In this document: in pieces, positions 18,129-27,034 of the stretch
Layout: every line of letters starts with the position of its first letter
How positions within the stretch are numbered: position 1 is the stretch's first letter
NCBI GenBank assembly: GCA_016869835.1
Contig: VGDH01000001.1
Location: 34,985-98,984, forward strand
Direction of reading: 5' to 3'
From: Alphaproteobacteria bacterium
GTDB taxonomy: Bacteria > Pseudomonadota > Alphaproteobacteria > Rhodobacterales > Rhodobacteraceae
Length of the DNA: 64,000 nucleotides
Notes under the pieces: generated by a model
What the model saw: only the letters and a program-made list of their open reading frames with translations
What the model was told of the DNA's origin: nothing
Databases searched by the model: none
Made by a program: the position numbers and the translations under genes

Positions 18129-19142
18129 CTATCGCATGAGCAGATCGGTCGAGGTCACGATGACCTCGACCCTTCTGTTTTGGCGCCGCCCCTCCTCGGT
18201 CAGGTTGGTGGCACGGGGGTACAGCGGCCCCACGCCTTCGGCGGCCACCTGTTCGGGCAAGATGCCTGGCGCCCGGATCAAGGCCTGTCGCACGCTCTCG
18301 GCGCGCAGTCGCGACAACCGCAAGTTGGCCTCAAGCCCCCCCGAGGCATCGGTATGTCCCACAACCACGACCTGACGACGCGGATCTTCGCTTAACCACG
18401 CAGCAAGCTGCGACAGTGACCCATAGGCACCCCCGCTGAGGCTTGAGGCCCCCGGCTCAAAGACCAGATCGTCCAATGCTGCCGAGAGACCGGCCTCCAG
18501 ACCCGCAACCAGCTCGGGTGCCGCAGGGGCCGCAGTCAGGTCATCGGGCTTCGCCACTGGCTGAAGGTCGGGCTTGTCAGTCACAAGCGGCGGCTGCACC
18601 GGGCCAGAACCGCCTTGGCCCACAACGCGCGTCACCTGCACAAACCCGATCTGATCGGCCCGGCTGACCAGCAGTGCCAGATGGTGCCCAGCGCCGGACC
18701 GCGCGGAAAGATACCGGAAATCGCCCAGATTCACGTGCATGTCCGGCTCGGGCAGAACATCAAGCCCATAGCGGAAGTCAAAGCCGCCGCAGGCCTCGGC
18801 TTCACATTCGAAATCCACCTTGAGCCCCGCCACCAAAAGCTGATCGCGCAGATCGCTCATCAGTTGCAGGGTCGATCCCGCCTCAAGCGGTATCCGATAG
18901 GCCCTGATGTCGATGGCACCCTCGACGAGCTTTGTCGGCAAGACGCCGTTCTGAAAAGGACCGCTTGGCAATCGCAGCGATCCAAGCGGTTCAGCGCGGC
19001 TGGCGGCAAGCTGGGCCTGAGGTGGCAAGGCGAGATCATCTGCCTGTGTATAGGGGGCCGACAGCCCCACCGACAGCAGCACAAGCGCCACCTTGATGCA
19101 GGTGGTCAGCCAGAAGCGCCGGACAAGATTCGCTGTCAACAT
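18129..19142 (-). CDS. OmpA-family exported protein
   Basis: An exported envelope protein of 337 aa from the ATG at 19142, with a signal peptide (FWLTTCIKVALVLLSVGLSAPYTQA in part). The C-terminal third is an OmpA/MotB peptidoglycan-binding domain: DLVFEPGASSLSGG, VVVVGHTDASGG, NLRLSRLRAESVRQAL and RRQNRRVEVIV. The central part is unknown, with a Pro/Ala linker (KPDDLTAAPAAPE). The track's longer start reads back into the GNAT gene and is rejected. Same orientation as GNAT, 19 bases apart. Confidence 0.85.
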   Translation of the reverse strand: MLTANLVRRFWLTTCIKVALVLLSVGLSAPYTQADDLALPPQAQLAASRAEPLGSLRLPSGPFQNGVLPTKLVEGAIDIRAYRIPLEAGSTLQLMSDLRDQLLVAGLKVDFECEAEACGGFDFRYGLDVLPEPDMHVNLGDFRYLSARSGAGHHLALLVSRADQIGFVQVTRVVGQGGSGPVQPPLVTDKPDLQPVAKPDDLTAAPAAPELVAGLEAGLSAALDDLVFEPGASSLSGGAYGSLSQLAAWLSEDPRRQVVVVGHTDASGGLEANLRLSRLRAESVRQALIRAPGILPEQVAAEGVGPLYPRATNLTEEGRRQNRRVEVIVTSTDLLMR

Positions 19143-19161
19143 CACCTGACCTACCCGGGCG

Positions 19162-19869
19162 CTATGGTTGCCGGTAGTGGTAACGTCCAACCTCTTGCAT
19201 CCCCATCCGCGCATAAAGCGCGCGGGCTGGACCATTGGCTTCGGTCACCACCAATGACAGGCTATCAGCCCCTTGCGCCCCGGCCCAGACTGCCGCGGCG
19301 CGCAGCATATCCTGCGCGGAACCTTGCCGACGCAGCGCCGGGACAACCTCAAGCGCATGCAGCATGGCCTGCGTCCCATGACAGGCGACAAAGGCCACCC
19401 CCGAAACCCGATCATTGGCCCGCCCCAGGATGACGCATTTCGGGCCCTGTACCCGCTCCATCACCGCCAGCCGAGCCGGCCCGATCCCGGCATCGGCCCA
19501 GACCTGACGGGCGATCTGCATGGGCGGCCAATGTGGAAAGGTCGTCATGCGGCGCGGGCCTTCGCCCTGAAGCGCGCAAACTGGTGCGGCATAGGCGATG
19601 ACCGGATCAACAAGCCGATAGCCACGCCTCGCCAAGGCGGCATCCAGTGGCGCGTCATCCAGACGGATCAAGAACAGTGCCTGCCCGCCCATCGCGGCCT
19701 CGGCCCGATCAAGGTCATCCGGGCCCCACGGACCTTCGACGCTGGCAGCCGAAACCCGCTTGCCGCCGCCTTGACCCTCGCGCAACACGAAAGGTCCGCA
19801 AGCCCGCCGCGCAGCAGGCGGCCAGGTCGCCTCCATGATCTCGGCCAGGCTTTGCGGATCCAGCCTCAT
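19162..19869 (-). CDS. GNAT family N-acetyltransferase
   Basis: A 235-aa protein with a C-terminal GNAT fold: HALEVVPALRRQGSAQDMLRAA matches the acetyl-CoA-binding motif A (RRQGxx), followed by LVVTEANGPARALYARMGMQ. The N-terminal half may be a second, degenerate GNAT domain (ALFLIRLDDAPLDAALARRGY). The start is MRLDPQSL; its ATG overlaps the stop of the CinA-like gene in ATGA, so the two are coupled. The substrate is not predictable. Confidence 0.8.
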   Translation of the reverse strand: MRLDPQSLAEIMEATWPPAARRACGPFVLREGQGGGKRVSAASVEGPWGPDDLDRAEAAMGGQALFLIRLDDAPLDAALARRGYRLVDPVIAYAAPVCALQGEGPRRMTTFPHWPPMQIARQVWADAGIGPARLAVMERVQGPKCVILGRANDRVSGVAFVACHGTQAMLHALEVVPALRRQGSAQDMLRAAAVWAGAQGADSLSLVVTEANGPARALYARMGMQEVGRYHYRQP

Positions 19870-20585
19870 CCGAAAAGCGCACAAAGCCGGGTCATGGCCT
19901 GATCAAGCCGCCCCGGGTCCGTGCCCCGGATCACCAGATTGGTGCCATAGACCCCATTGGTGTTGAACGGGTAACTGCCCATCTGCAGGTCGGGAAACTC
20001 GGCGGCCAAGGCCCCGAAGTCGCCTGCAATCTCGCCTTCTCCCCGGTTCACCCGCAAGGACTGGCTCAAAAGCGGCGCCCCGCCGGTCAGCGTCGGTAAC
20101 AGGCTGGCCACCATGGCTTGAAAGATCGACGGCACACCGGCCATTACATGCACATTGCCCAGGGTGAAACCGGGCGCCGTGGAAATCGGGTTTTCAATCA
20201 GGGCGGCCCCATCAGGAATGCGGGCCATGCGCTGACGGGCCTCGTTGAAGGGCAGGCCTTGACGTTCGTAATGCGCGCCAAGCAGGGCCATGGCATCGGC
20301 GCGATGGGTGATGGGCACGCCAAAGGCGGCCGCAATCGCATCAGCAGTGATATCGTCATGCGTCGGACCGATGCCGCCGCTGGTGAAGAGATGGTCATGG
20401 GACCCGCGCAAGGCATTCACCGCTGCAATGATCGCCCCATGGTCATCGGCGACCACGCGCGCCTCGGCCAGACGGATGCCGATCCGCGTCAATTCGCCGG
20501 CCAGATAATGCATGTTGCTGTCGCGGGTCCGGCCGGACAGGATCTCATCCCCGATGACCAGCATCGCGGCGGTGGGGTTCGGCAT
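19866..20585 (-). CDS. CinA-like molybdopterin-binding domain protein
   Basis: A 239-aa competence/damage-inducible protein A type, MoaB/MogA-fold only. Motifs are LVIGDEILSGRTRDSN and FTSGGIGPTHDDITADAIA. It lacks the C-terminal amidase (PncC) domain of full CinA, which in many alphaproteobacteria is a separate gene. It may act as a nucleotide (ADP-ribose) pyrophosphatase as in other CinA N-domains, by family inference. It overlaps the GNAT gene by four bases and is divergent from map. Confidence 0.85.
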   Translation of the reverse strand: MPNPTAAMLVIGDEILSGRTRDSNMHYLAGELTRIGIRLAEARVVADDHGAIIAAVNALRGSHDHLFTSGGIGPTHDDITADAIAAAFGVPITHRADAMALLGAHYERQGLPFNEARQRMARIPDGAALIENPISTAPGFTLGNVHVMAGVPSIFQAMVASLLPTLTGGAPLLSQSLRVNRGEGEIAGDFGALAAEFPDLQMGSYPFNTNGVYGTNLVIRGTDPGRLDQAMTRLCALFG

Positions 20586-20697
20586 GATGTGCCTCCTTGA
20601 CTTCCCTCAGGGTATAGCCTTGCGCCGGGCCAAGGCAAACCCCTCTGGCCAAGCCCCGACGCTTGGCCTATCTAGGGCCAAGACCGGAGACAGACCC

Positions 20698-21504
20698 ATG
20701 TACGAAACCCGCGGCCGCGTGACCAAAGACGGCATTCGCATCTACGAGGATGCAGATTTTGCCGGCATGCGCGCGGCCGGTCGGGTTGCGGCAGAAATCC
20801 TCGACATGATGGGGCCTATGGTTGAACCGGGCGTGACCACCGCCGCCCTTGATGACTTCATCCGCGAGGAAATCGCCCGGCGCGGCGTGACATCGGCCAC
20901 CATCGGGTACAAGGGCTATCAGCACGCCTCCTGCATCTCGGTCAACCATGTGGTCTGCCATGGGATTCCGGGGACCAAGGTTCTGGCTGACGGCGACATC
21001 CTGAACATCGACGTGACCGTGATCGTTGACGGCTGGTTCGGCGACACAAGCCGGATGTATGTCTCAGGAACCGCCCCGCGCAAAGCCGAACGATTGATCG
21101 AGGTGACCCACGAAAGCCTGATGCGCGGGATTGCCGCCGTGAAACCCGGCAATACCTTTGGCGATATCGGTTACGCCATTCAGGCCTATGTCGAGGCCAA
21201 CCGGATGTCCGTGGTGCGCGACTTTTGCGGCCACGGCCTTGGCCGGGTGTTCCATGCGCCGCCAAATGTTCTGCACTACGGCCGCCCCGGCAAGGGTGCG
21301 GTTCTGGAAGAGGGCATGTTCTTTACCATCGAACCCATGGTCAACCTGGGCCGCCCCGAGACCAAGACCCTCGCCGACGACTGGACCGCTGTCACCCGCG
21401 ACAAGTCGCTCTCGGCGCAATTCGAACATTCCATCGGCGTGACCGCCACCGGCTGCGAGATCTTCACCCTGTCGCCGGCCGGCAAGTTCTTTCACACCCG
21501 ATAA
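20698..21504 (+). CDS. map: Type I methionine aminopeptidase
   Basis: Removes the initiator methionine from nascent proteins. The metal ligands are visible: LNIDVTVIVDGWFGDTSRMY (two Asp), GHGLGRVFH (His), FFTIEPMV (Glu) and QFEHSIGV (Glu). The start MYETRGRVTKDGIRIY at 20698 gives 268 aa, the family length; the track start at 20512 runs through the divergent CinA-like gene and is rejected. It converges with dnaE2 across a large inverted repeat. Confidence 0.95.
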   Translation: MYETRGRVTKDGIRIYEDADFAGMRAAGRVAAEILDMMGPMVEPGVTTAALDDFIREEIARRGVTSATIGYKGYQHASCISVNHVVCHGIPGTKVLADGDILNIDVTVIVDGWFGDTSRMYVSGTAPRKAERLIEVTHESLMRGIAAVKPGNTFGDIGYAIQAYVEANRMSVVRDFCGHGLGRVFHAPPNVLHYGRPGKGAVLEEGMFFTIEPMVNLGRPETKTLADDWTAVTRDKSLSAQFEHSIGVTATGCEIFTLSPAGKFFHTR

Positions 21505-21539
21505 CGCTCATCGAGCCCGTTCCGGGCACTCTTCGCCTG

Positions 21540-21622
21540 TTCATCTTGGTCCAAATACCCCCCGCGGAGCGTTCGACTTTGGCCGCGGAAGCCTCCGGCG
21601 GGGGTATTTTTGCCAAGATGAA
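21540..21622. repeat. Dispersed intergenic repeat, full inverted copy
   Basis: An 83-base near-palindrome between the convergent map and dnaE2 genes. The left arm is TTCATCTTGG then CCAAATACCCCCC; the right arm is GGGGGTATTTTT then GCCAAGATGAA. The centre holds GC-rich sub-palindromes (CCGCGG, CCTCCGGCGGGG). On both strands a GC-rich hairpin runs into a T-rich stretch, so it may serve as a bidirectional terminator. The same unit occurs singly near 3.5, 25.0 and 49.1 kb. Confidence 0.8.
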
Positions 21623-21628
21623 CCAATA

Positions 21629-24600
21629 TCAGTGGAAGTCACGGCTGGGAAACAGCACCTTGGCTTGGTCACGCGGGTGGAACTTTCGCGCGACGACTGC
21701 GCGGCGGGTTTCGTCGGCGCGACCTTCGGTTGGGTCGATCAGATGGCTGCGGCCAAGGCTTGAGAGCAAAGAGGAGACATCCTCGACCCGCTCTGCGATC
21801 AGATGTGTGATGGGGCCATCGCGTTCGAGCCGTCCGGTAACACGCAAAAGCCGACCCGCGATCACGGCGCGGCGGAAGGTTTCGTAGACGCGCGTCCAGA
21901 CCACCACGTTGGACACCCCGGTTTCATCCTCGAGCGTCAGGAAGATCACACCTGATGCCGTGCCGGGGCGTTGGCGGGTGATGACCAGCCCGGCGACGCT
22001 GACGCGGCCTTTGGTGGTGGGCAGGCGGTCATGGGGGGTCAGGCCCGGCAGGCGCGGGCGCAGGAGTTCCATGGGATGGCCGCGCAGCGACAAGCGCAGC
22101 GCAAGATAGTCTTCGATCATCTCCTGACCCAGGGTCATGCCGGGAAGAGTAACGCTGGGCTCCACCCCGCCCTCACCATCGGCACCGAACAGGGGCAGAG
22201 GAGCAGGCCCGCGCAGCGCTTTGGCAGCCCACAGCGCCTCGCGCCGGGTCAGGCCAAGGGGGGTGAAGGCATCGGCTTCGGCCAGGCGCTCCAGCACATC
22301 CGGCCCTACCCCAGCGCGACGCCAAAGGCTTTCAACATCCGGGTAGCCATTGCCCCGCGCCGCCACGATCCAGTCGGCATCTTCGGTTTTCATGCCCTTG
22401 ATCTGGCGAAAGCCCAAGCGCAGGGCAAGGCGGCCATCAGGCCGCGGTTCCAGCGTGCAGTCCCAATGTGAATGGTTCACCGAGATCGGGCGCACCTCGA
22501 CCCCGCTTTCGCGGGCATTGCGGACCAGTTGGGCGGGGGCGTAAAATCCCATCGGTTGGCTATTCAGCAGCGCACAGCTAAAGACGGCCTGATGGTGCCG
22601 CTTTAACCAGGCCGAGATATAGACCAGCCGGGCAAAGCTGGCCGCATGGCTTTCGGGAAAGCCATAGCTGCCGAACCCTTCGATCTGGGCAAAGCAGCGC
22701 TGCGCGAAATCAGCCTGATAACCGCGTTCCAGCATTCCGCTGATGAACCGGTCGCGAAACCCGCCGATGGTTCCCATACGCTTGAAGGTGGCAAGCGAGC
22801 GCCGCAGACGATCCGCCTCGGCCGGGGTAAAGCCTGCCGCGACCACGGCAATCTGCATGGCCTGTTCCTGGAACAAGGGCACGCCATAGGTGCGACCCAA
22901 GACCTCCATCATGGCAGGGCCCAGATCCTCGACCGGTTCGCGGCCCTGGCGACGATTGATGAACGGGTGCACCATGCCGCCCTGAATGGGGCCGGGGCGG
23001 ACAATGGCGACCTCGCAGACCAGATCGTAGAATTCCTGCGGCCGCATGCGGGGCAGGAAGTTCAGCTGTGCCCGGCTTTCCACCTGAAAGACCCCGATCG
23101 CATCGGCGCGGCAAAGCATGTCATAGACCGCCGGATCTTCGGCCGGGACATTGGCAAGGGTCAGGCCAAGGCCGCGATGCTGCGCCAAAAGGTCAAACGC
23201 CTTGCGGATGCAGGTCAGCATGCCCAGCGCGAGGATATCCACCTTGAGAAGCCCAAGCGCGTCGATGTCATCCTTGTCCCATTCGATGATGGTGCGATCC
23301 TCCATCGCGGCGTTCTCGATGGGGCAAAGCTCATCCAGCCGGCCTTGGGTGATGACAAAGCCGCCGACATGCTGGCTCAGGTGGCGCGGAAAGCCGATGA
23401 TGTCGCCGATCAACTGCAAGGCCAGCATCACGCGGCGGTCGGCAGGATCAAGCCCCGCGTCACGGACCCGGTCTGCCGAGGGGGCGGATGACGACCAGCC
23501 CCAGATTTGCCCCGACAGCCGGGCAATGACGTCCTGACTGAGACCCATCGCCTTGCCCACCTCGCGGATGGCTGCACGGGCGCGGAAATGGATCACCACC
23601 GCCGTCAGCCCCGCGCGGTCGCGGCCATAGCGGTCATAGATCCACTGGATCACCTCTTCGCGCCGTTCATGTTCGAAATCGACGTCGATATCCGGCGGCT
23701 CGCCACGCTCCTTCGAGATGAAGCGTTCAAAGATCAGCGTGATGGATTCGGGCGGCACCTCGGTGATGCCCAGAAGATAGCAAACCACGGAATTGGCCGC
23801 CGAGCCGCGCCCTTGGCACAGGATGCCCTTTGACCGTGCAAATTGCACGATGTCATGCACGGTGAGAAAATAGGGGGCGTAGGCGACCTCGCGGATGAGC
23901 GTCAGTTCCTTTTCCACCCGATGCACGATCTTCGGCGGCGCACCTGCGGGATAGCGCCAGAGCAATCCCTCGCGCGTCAGCCGCTCCAGCCGGTCTTGGG
24001 CGGGTTCACCATCCCGCGCCTCGTCAGGATATTGATAGCGCAGTTCGTCCAAGCTGAAACTGCAGCGGGTGGCAATGTCGATCGTGCGGCGCAGGGCGGC
24101 GGGATAGCGGTGAAAGAGCCGCGCCATTTCCGCACCCGATTTCAACCGGCGTTCGCCATTGGGCAGGCGGTTCTGGCCGATCTGGTCGATGGTGATGCCC
24201 AGCCGCAGGCATGTCAGCACATCGGCCAGAGGGCGGCGCGCGGCGCGATGCATCAGCACATCGCCCACCGCCACCATCGGCAGGCCGGTGATCTGGCAGG
24301 CCTGTGCCAGCTGATCGAGCCGCGATTGATCGCGTCCGTCATAGCGCGGAGCGGCACCGAGATAGGACATTGCGGGAAAGCGGCGGGCGATCTGCATGAG
24401 ATCGGTCTTTGGGCATGGCGTTGAAAGCGGATCGGGCGGCAGCGCGATGAGGACCATGCCCTGCCCCCATTCCAGAAGATCGGCCCGCGTCAGGTGGCAA
24501 TCCCCCTTGGGTGCCCGGCGTTTGCCCAAGGACAACAGCCGGGACAGCCGGGAATAGGCAGCCAGATCGGTGGGCAGGGCCAACCACTCTACCGCGCTGT

Positions 24601-25012
24601 CGGTCAGCACCAGCCGCGCGCCGATGATGAGACGCGGCAAGGATTGCACCACCGGCACCGGGGTTTCGGGCGCGCTTGCCTGACGGCTGGAGGGGTCTGT
24701 GCGGGCCTGCGAGCGGATGGCCGGGCCGTTATCGGATGCCTCGGCCGCAATCCGGCGCAGTTCCTTGAGTGCCGAGTAGGCCCGCACGACGCCCGCAAGC
24801 GAATTGCGGTCGGTGATGGCGATGGCCGTCAGCCCGAGTTCGGCGGCGCGGGTCACCAGTTCCTCGGGGTGGGAAGCCCCGGTCAGGAAGGTGAAATTCG
24901 AGGTGACGCAAAGCTCGGCATAAGGGGGGGCGTTGCCCCCGTCGCGACCCCGATCAGATCGGGGTAGCGACTCCCCCAGGGTATTTTTGCCAATGTGAAC
25001 AAGCGGGGTCAT
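21629..25012 (-). CDS. dnaE2: Error-prone DNA polymerase DnaE2 (ImuC)
   Basis: Translesion C-family polymerase of the SOS mutasome, 1127 aa. It contains a PHP domain (AELCVTSNFTFLTGASHPEEL), the polymerase core (GRGSAANSVVCYLLGIT, PPDIDVDFEHERREEV) and a C-terminal OB domain (VSVAGLVITRQRPGTASGVIFLTLEDE in part). The ATG at 25012 overlaps the imuB stop (ATGA). Between that ATG and the conserved PYAELCVTSNF start lie about 30 residues (HIGKNTLGESLPRSDRGRDG) encoded by a dispersed repeat. No alternative start is evident downstream, so translation probably includes the extension. Confidence 0.95.
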   Translation of the reverse strand: MTPLVHIGKNTLGESLPRSDRGRDGGNAPPYAELCVTSNFTFLTGASHPEELVTRAAELGLTAIAITDRNSLAGVVRAYSALKELRRIAAEASDNGPAIRSQARTDPSSRQASAPETPVPVVQSLPRLIIGARLVLTDSAVEWLALPTDLAAYSRLSRLLSLGKRRAPKGDCHLTRADLLEWGQGMVLIALPPDPLSTPCPKTDLMQIARRFPAMSYLGAAPRYDGRDQSRLDQLAQACQITGLPMVAVGDVLMHRAARRPLADVLTCLRLGITIDQIGQNRLPNGERRLKSGAEMARLFHRYPAALRRTIDIATRCSFSLDELRYQYPDEARDGEPAQDRLERLTREGLLWRYPAGAPPKIVHRVEKELTLIREVAYAPYFLTVHDIVQFARSKGILCQGRGSAANSVVCYLLGITEVPPESITLIFERFISKERGEPPDIDVDFEHERREEVIQWIYDRYGRDRAGLTAVVIHFRARAAIREVGKAMGLSQDVIARLSGQIWGWSSSAPSADRVRDAGLDPADRRVMLALQLIGDIIGFPRHLSQHVGGFVITQGRLDELCPIENAAMEDRTIIEWDKDDIDALGLLKVDILALGMLTCIRKAFDLLAQHRGLGLTLANVPAEDPAVYDMLCRADAIGVFQVESRAQLNFLPRMRPQEFYDLVCEVAIVRPGPIQGGMVHPFINRRQGREPVEDLGPAMMEVLGRTYGVPLFQEQAMQIAVVAAGFTPAEADRLRRSLATFKRMGTIGGFRDRFISGMLERGYQADFAQRCFAQIEGFGSYGFPESHAASFARLVYISAWLKRHHQAVFSCALLNSQPMGFYAPAQLVRNARESGVEVRPISVNHSHWDCTLEPRPDGRLALRLGFRQIKGMKTEDADWIVAARGNGYPDVESLWRRAGVGPDVLERLAEADAFTPLGLTRREALWAAKALRGPAPLPLFGADGEGGVEPSVTLPGMTLGQEMIEDYLALRLSLRGHPMELLRPRLPGLTPHDRLPTTKGRVSVAGLVITRQRPGTASGVIFLTLEDETGVSNVVVWTRVYETFRRAVIAGRLLRVTGRLERDGPITHLIAERVEDVSSLLSSLGRSHLIDPTEGRADETRRAVVARKFHPRDQAKVLFPSRDFH
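24935..25000 (-). repeat. Dispersed repeat inside the dnaE2 5' coding region
   Basis: Reading with dnaE2, the DNA contains TTCACATTGGCAAAAATACC, the same unit as in the intergenic copies (one variant base in the CAAGATG part). It is followed by two hairpins, CCCCGATC-T-GATCGGGG and GGGGGC-AAC-GCCCCC. All of it is in frame and encodes residues about 5-30 of DnaE2. Confidence 0.7.
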
Positions 25013-26505
25013 GCAAACTCCCCTTGGACATGCCAGTTCTGCGCCCCGCCCGGCGCGGGCCAACCCGGCGCTTGTGGGGTATGAAACAACCAGAGCCGCG
25101 GGCCTTCCTGTGTTTCGATCCGCCAATAGTCGCGCAGGCCCGTGCGCCAGTTCGGGTCATCAAACCACCATTCCGGCGCGATGCGTTCCGGTCCGGTGGC
25201 GCGCAGGGTGGTGAAGGACATGCGCCGCCAGCGAAAGCGGGCGGGGGGGCTGCCTTGGGCCGAGATGGGTTCAGGCGGAAAGAGGGTGATCGGGCGGGAA
25301 GGGCCGCGGCGGGCAGGAAGCGGCTCTGCCAGGCTATAGGCGGCGGGGGCGATGCGAAAACTGCGTTCGGGGATCAGGCTGTCGGCGGGCAAAAGCCGCA
25401 GCACCCGGTCAAAGCCGATGCGGTTGCCGAGCGAGGAGAGAAGATCGGCCAGCGCATCCGCATGACGCGGGGCCGGGCCCGTGCTGATCTGTTCGGGTGC
25501 CAGCGGTTCGGTGACGGGCGCGACAAGACGCAGCGATTCAATGCCAAAGCCTGCATCCACCTCATCGACGCCCTTGGCGAACAATGTGGCGATCCGGGCG
25601 GCATCGCGCATCGGGCGGGCAAGACCGATGTCAACCTGCGCCGTGGCATGATCGACACGGCCCAGTTCCAGCCGCATCCGCCGCGCGCCAAGGTGATGCT
25701 CTGCAAGCTTGGCGCAAAGCCGCTCCAGAAGGCGCGCAAGAGCGGCCATCACGTCCTCTTGTTTGCCGATCGGGTCGGGCAGGGTCATTCGCACGCCGAA
25801 ATGTGCCGGGTCACGGTCGGCAGCGAGAGGTTCGGGTTGCACGCCCAGCGCCTGATCCAGCCGGAGCAGAAGCCCCGCGCCAAACCGTCGCGCCAGAGGC
25901 GCACGGGGTTGGCCCAACAGATCGGCGATGCGCGACAGCCCCACACGGGCCAGGGCCTCGGCGGTGAGATGATCGATGCGCAGGGCCGCCACCGGCAAGT
26001 TGCCCATGCTTTCGGCCAGCCGCCCATCGGGCACGATGCCGCCACCGTGACGCGCGAGCGCATGGGCCGCTCCTCGGGTGCCGGCAATGGCGCTGACCGA
26101 ATGCAGACCCAGCCGATCAAGCTGCGCCTGCAGATCATCCCGCAGCGCCTGTTCGCCGCCAAAGAGATGCGGCACGCCCGAGATATCGGCCATCAGCCCA
26201 TCGGCCCCATCCTTGGCCACCATCGGGCCATAGCGGCCAGCCCAACGGCACAGAGACGTCAGCGCGGCCGCCTCACGCACCAGATCGGCAGGGCGGGTGG
26301 ACAGATCGGGACAGATCGCCCGCGCATCGGCCAGCGTCATGCCGCGCGCAAGACCCTGCGCCGAAGCCATCGGATTGAGGCAATGCAAATGGTCGGCATT
26401 GCCCGCCCGATGGGTCAGGGCAAAAGGCCCCTCAACGGGCCTGCGGCGCAGGCTCAGATCGCTCGCCAGTCGCGGAAACCAGATGGAAAGCAGCCGTCGT
26501 GCCAT
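25009..26505 (-). CDS. imuB: Y-family polymerase-like protein ImuB
   Basis: Inactive Y-family polymerase homologue that links the ImuA/DnaE2 mutasome to the beta clamp. The N-terminus MARRLLSIWFPRLASDLS and LFGGEQALRDDLQ, with LADARAICPDLSTRPAD, match ImuB rather than active DinB; the usual acidic catalytic cluster is not evident. 498 aa. Its stop overlaps the dnaE2 start by four bases, and its start overlaps the imuA 3' end by 74 bases, so the three are translationally linked. Confidence 0.92.
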   Translation of the reverse strand: MARRLLSIWFPRLASDLSLRRRPVEGPFALTHRAGNADHLHCLNPMASAQGLARGMTLADARAICPDLSTRPADLVREAAALTSLCRWAGRYGPMVAKDGADGLMADISGVPHLFGGEQALRDDLQAQLDRLGLHSVSAIAGTRGAAHALARHGGGIVPDGRLAESMGNLPVAALRIDHLTAEALARVGLSRIADLLGQPRAPLARRFGAGLLLRLDQALGVQPEPLAADRDPAHFGVRMTLPDPIGKQEDVMAALARLLERLCAKLAEHHLGARRMRLELGRVDHATAQVDIGLARPMRDAARIATLFAKGVDEVDAGFGIESLRLVAPVTEPLAPEQISTGPAPRHADALADLLSSLGNRIGFDRVLRLLPADSLIPERSFRIAPAAYSLAEPLPARRGPSRPITLFPPEPISAQGSPPARFRWRRMSFTTLRATGPERIAPEWWFDDPNWRTGLRDYWRIETQEGPRLWLFHTPQAPGWPAPGGAQNWHVQGEFA

Positions 26506-27034
26506 GCCAGTTCAAGATCCAATGTCCAATTGTTCTTTTTTTGTTCTTGTTAATGGACCAGGCATGCAGAGTCGAGTCCCCCGCAGCACCGGCACAGGGT
26601 TCGCAAGACCAGCGGGTTTCGGTGGCATTGCTGCCCGTCCCTTCGCGGATCAGCATCAGGCCGGTCGTCCGCCCCTCGGCCGCAGCCAGTTGCAAGCGTC
26701 GGCCTGCGGTCAGCGACAAGGGCCTGTCCGGTTCGGCGATGACAAGGCTGATCGGCGCGGCGCGCAGGGCCTCTTCGACGCACCACAGAAGATCGGTCTC
26801 ACCCGTGGGGCGCAGAAGATGCAAGCGTTCGGCCACACCCTGCGGCAGGCCGTGCAACATGGGCAGATCGGGCACATGCGCGGGCATCACCCAGACCAGG
26901 GGCCCTGGATGGCGCGCCGCCTGAAACAGCGCGAAGGCCCGGCGACCGCGGCCGCCCGCCTCATGCACGCGGCGCGGGCAAAGCTCGAAGGGATCGGCGG
27001 GCACCCGGTCAGATCGCAAAAGGTCAGGGCGCAT
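26432..27034 (-). CDS. imuA: SOS mutagenesis protein ImuA
   Basis: RecA-like accessory factor of the ImuABC mutasome, 200 aa from the ATG at 27034 (MRPDLLRSD). Family features include AFALFQAARHPGPLVWVMP, RLHLLRPTGETDLLWCVEEAL and ETRWSCEPC; the nucleotide-binding loop is degenerate, as in other alphaproteobacterial ImuA. It overlaps the SRAP stop by 11 bases and its last 74 bases overlap imuB in another frame, so the C-terminal tail after KNKKRT is probably constrained by imuB. The track's extra 29 N-terminal residues are rejected. Confidence 0.88.
   Translation of the reverse strand: MRPDLLRSDRVPADPFELCPRRVHEAGGRGRRAFALFQAARHPGPLVWVMPAHVPDLPMLHGLPQGVAERLHLLRPTGETDLLWCVEEALRAAPISLVIAEPDRPLSLTAGRRLQLAAAEGRTTGLMLIREGTGSNATETRWSCEPCAGAAGDSTLHAWSINKNKKRTIGHWILNWHGTTAAFHLVSATGERSEPAPQAR

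Noticed and set aside
25024-26553. 509-aa plus-strand ORF opposite imuB
   Set aside because: Shadow of imuB. The minus-strand frame has clear family motifs and coupled overlaps; the plus frame has none.
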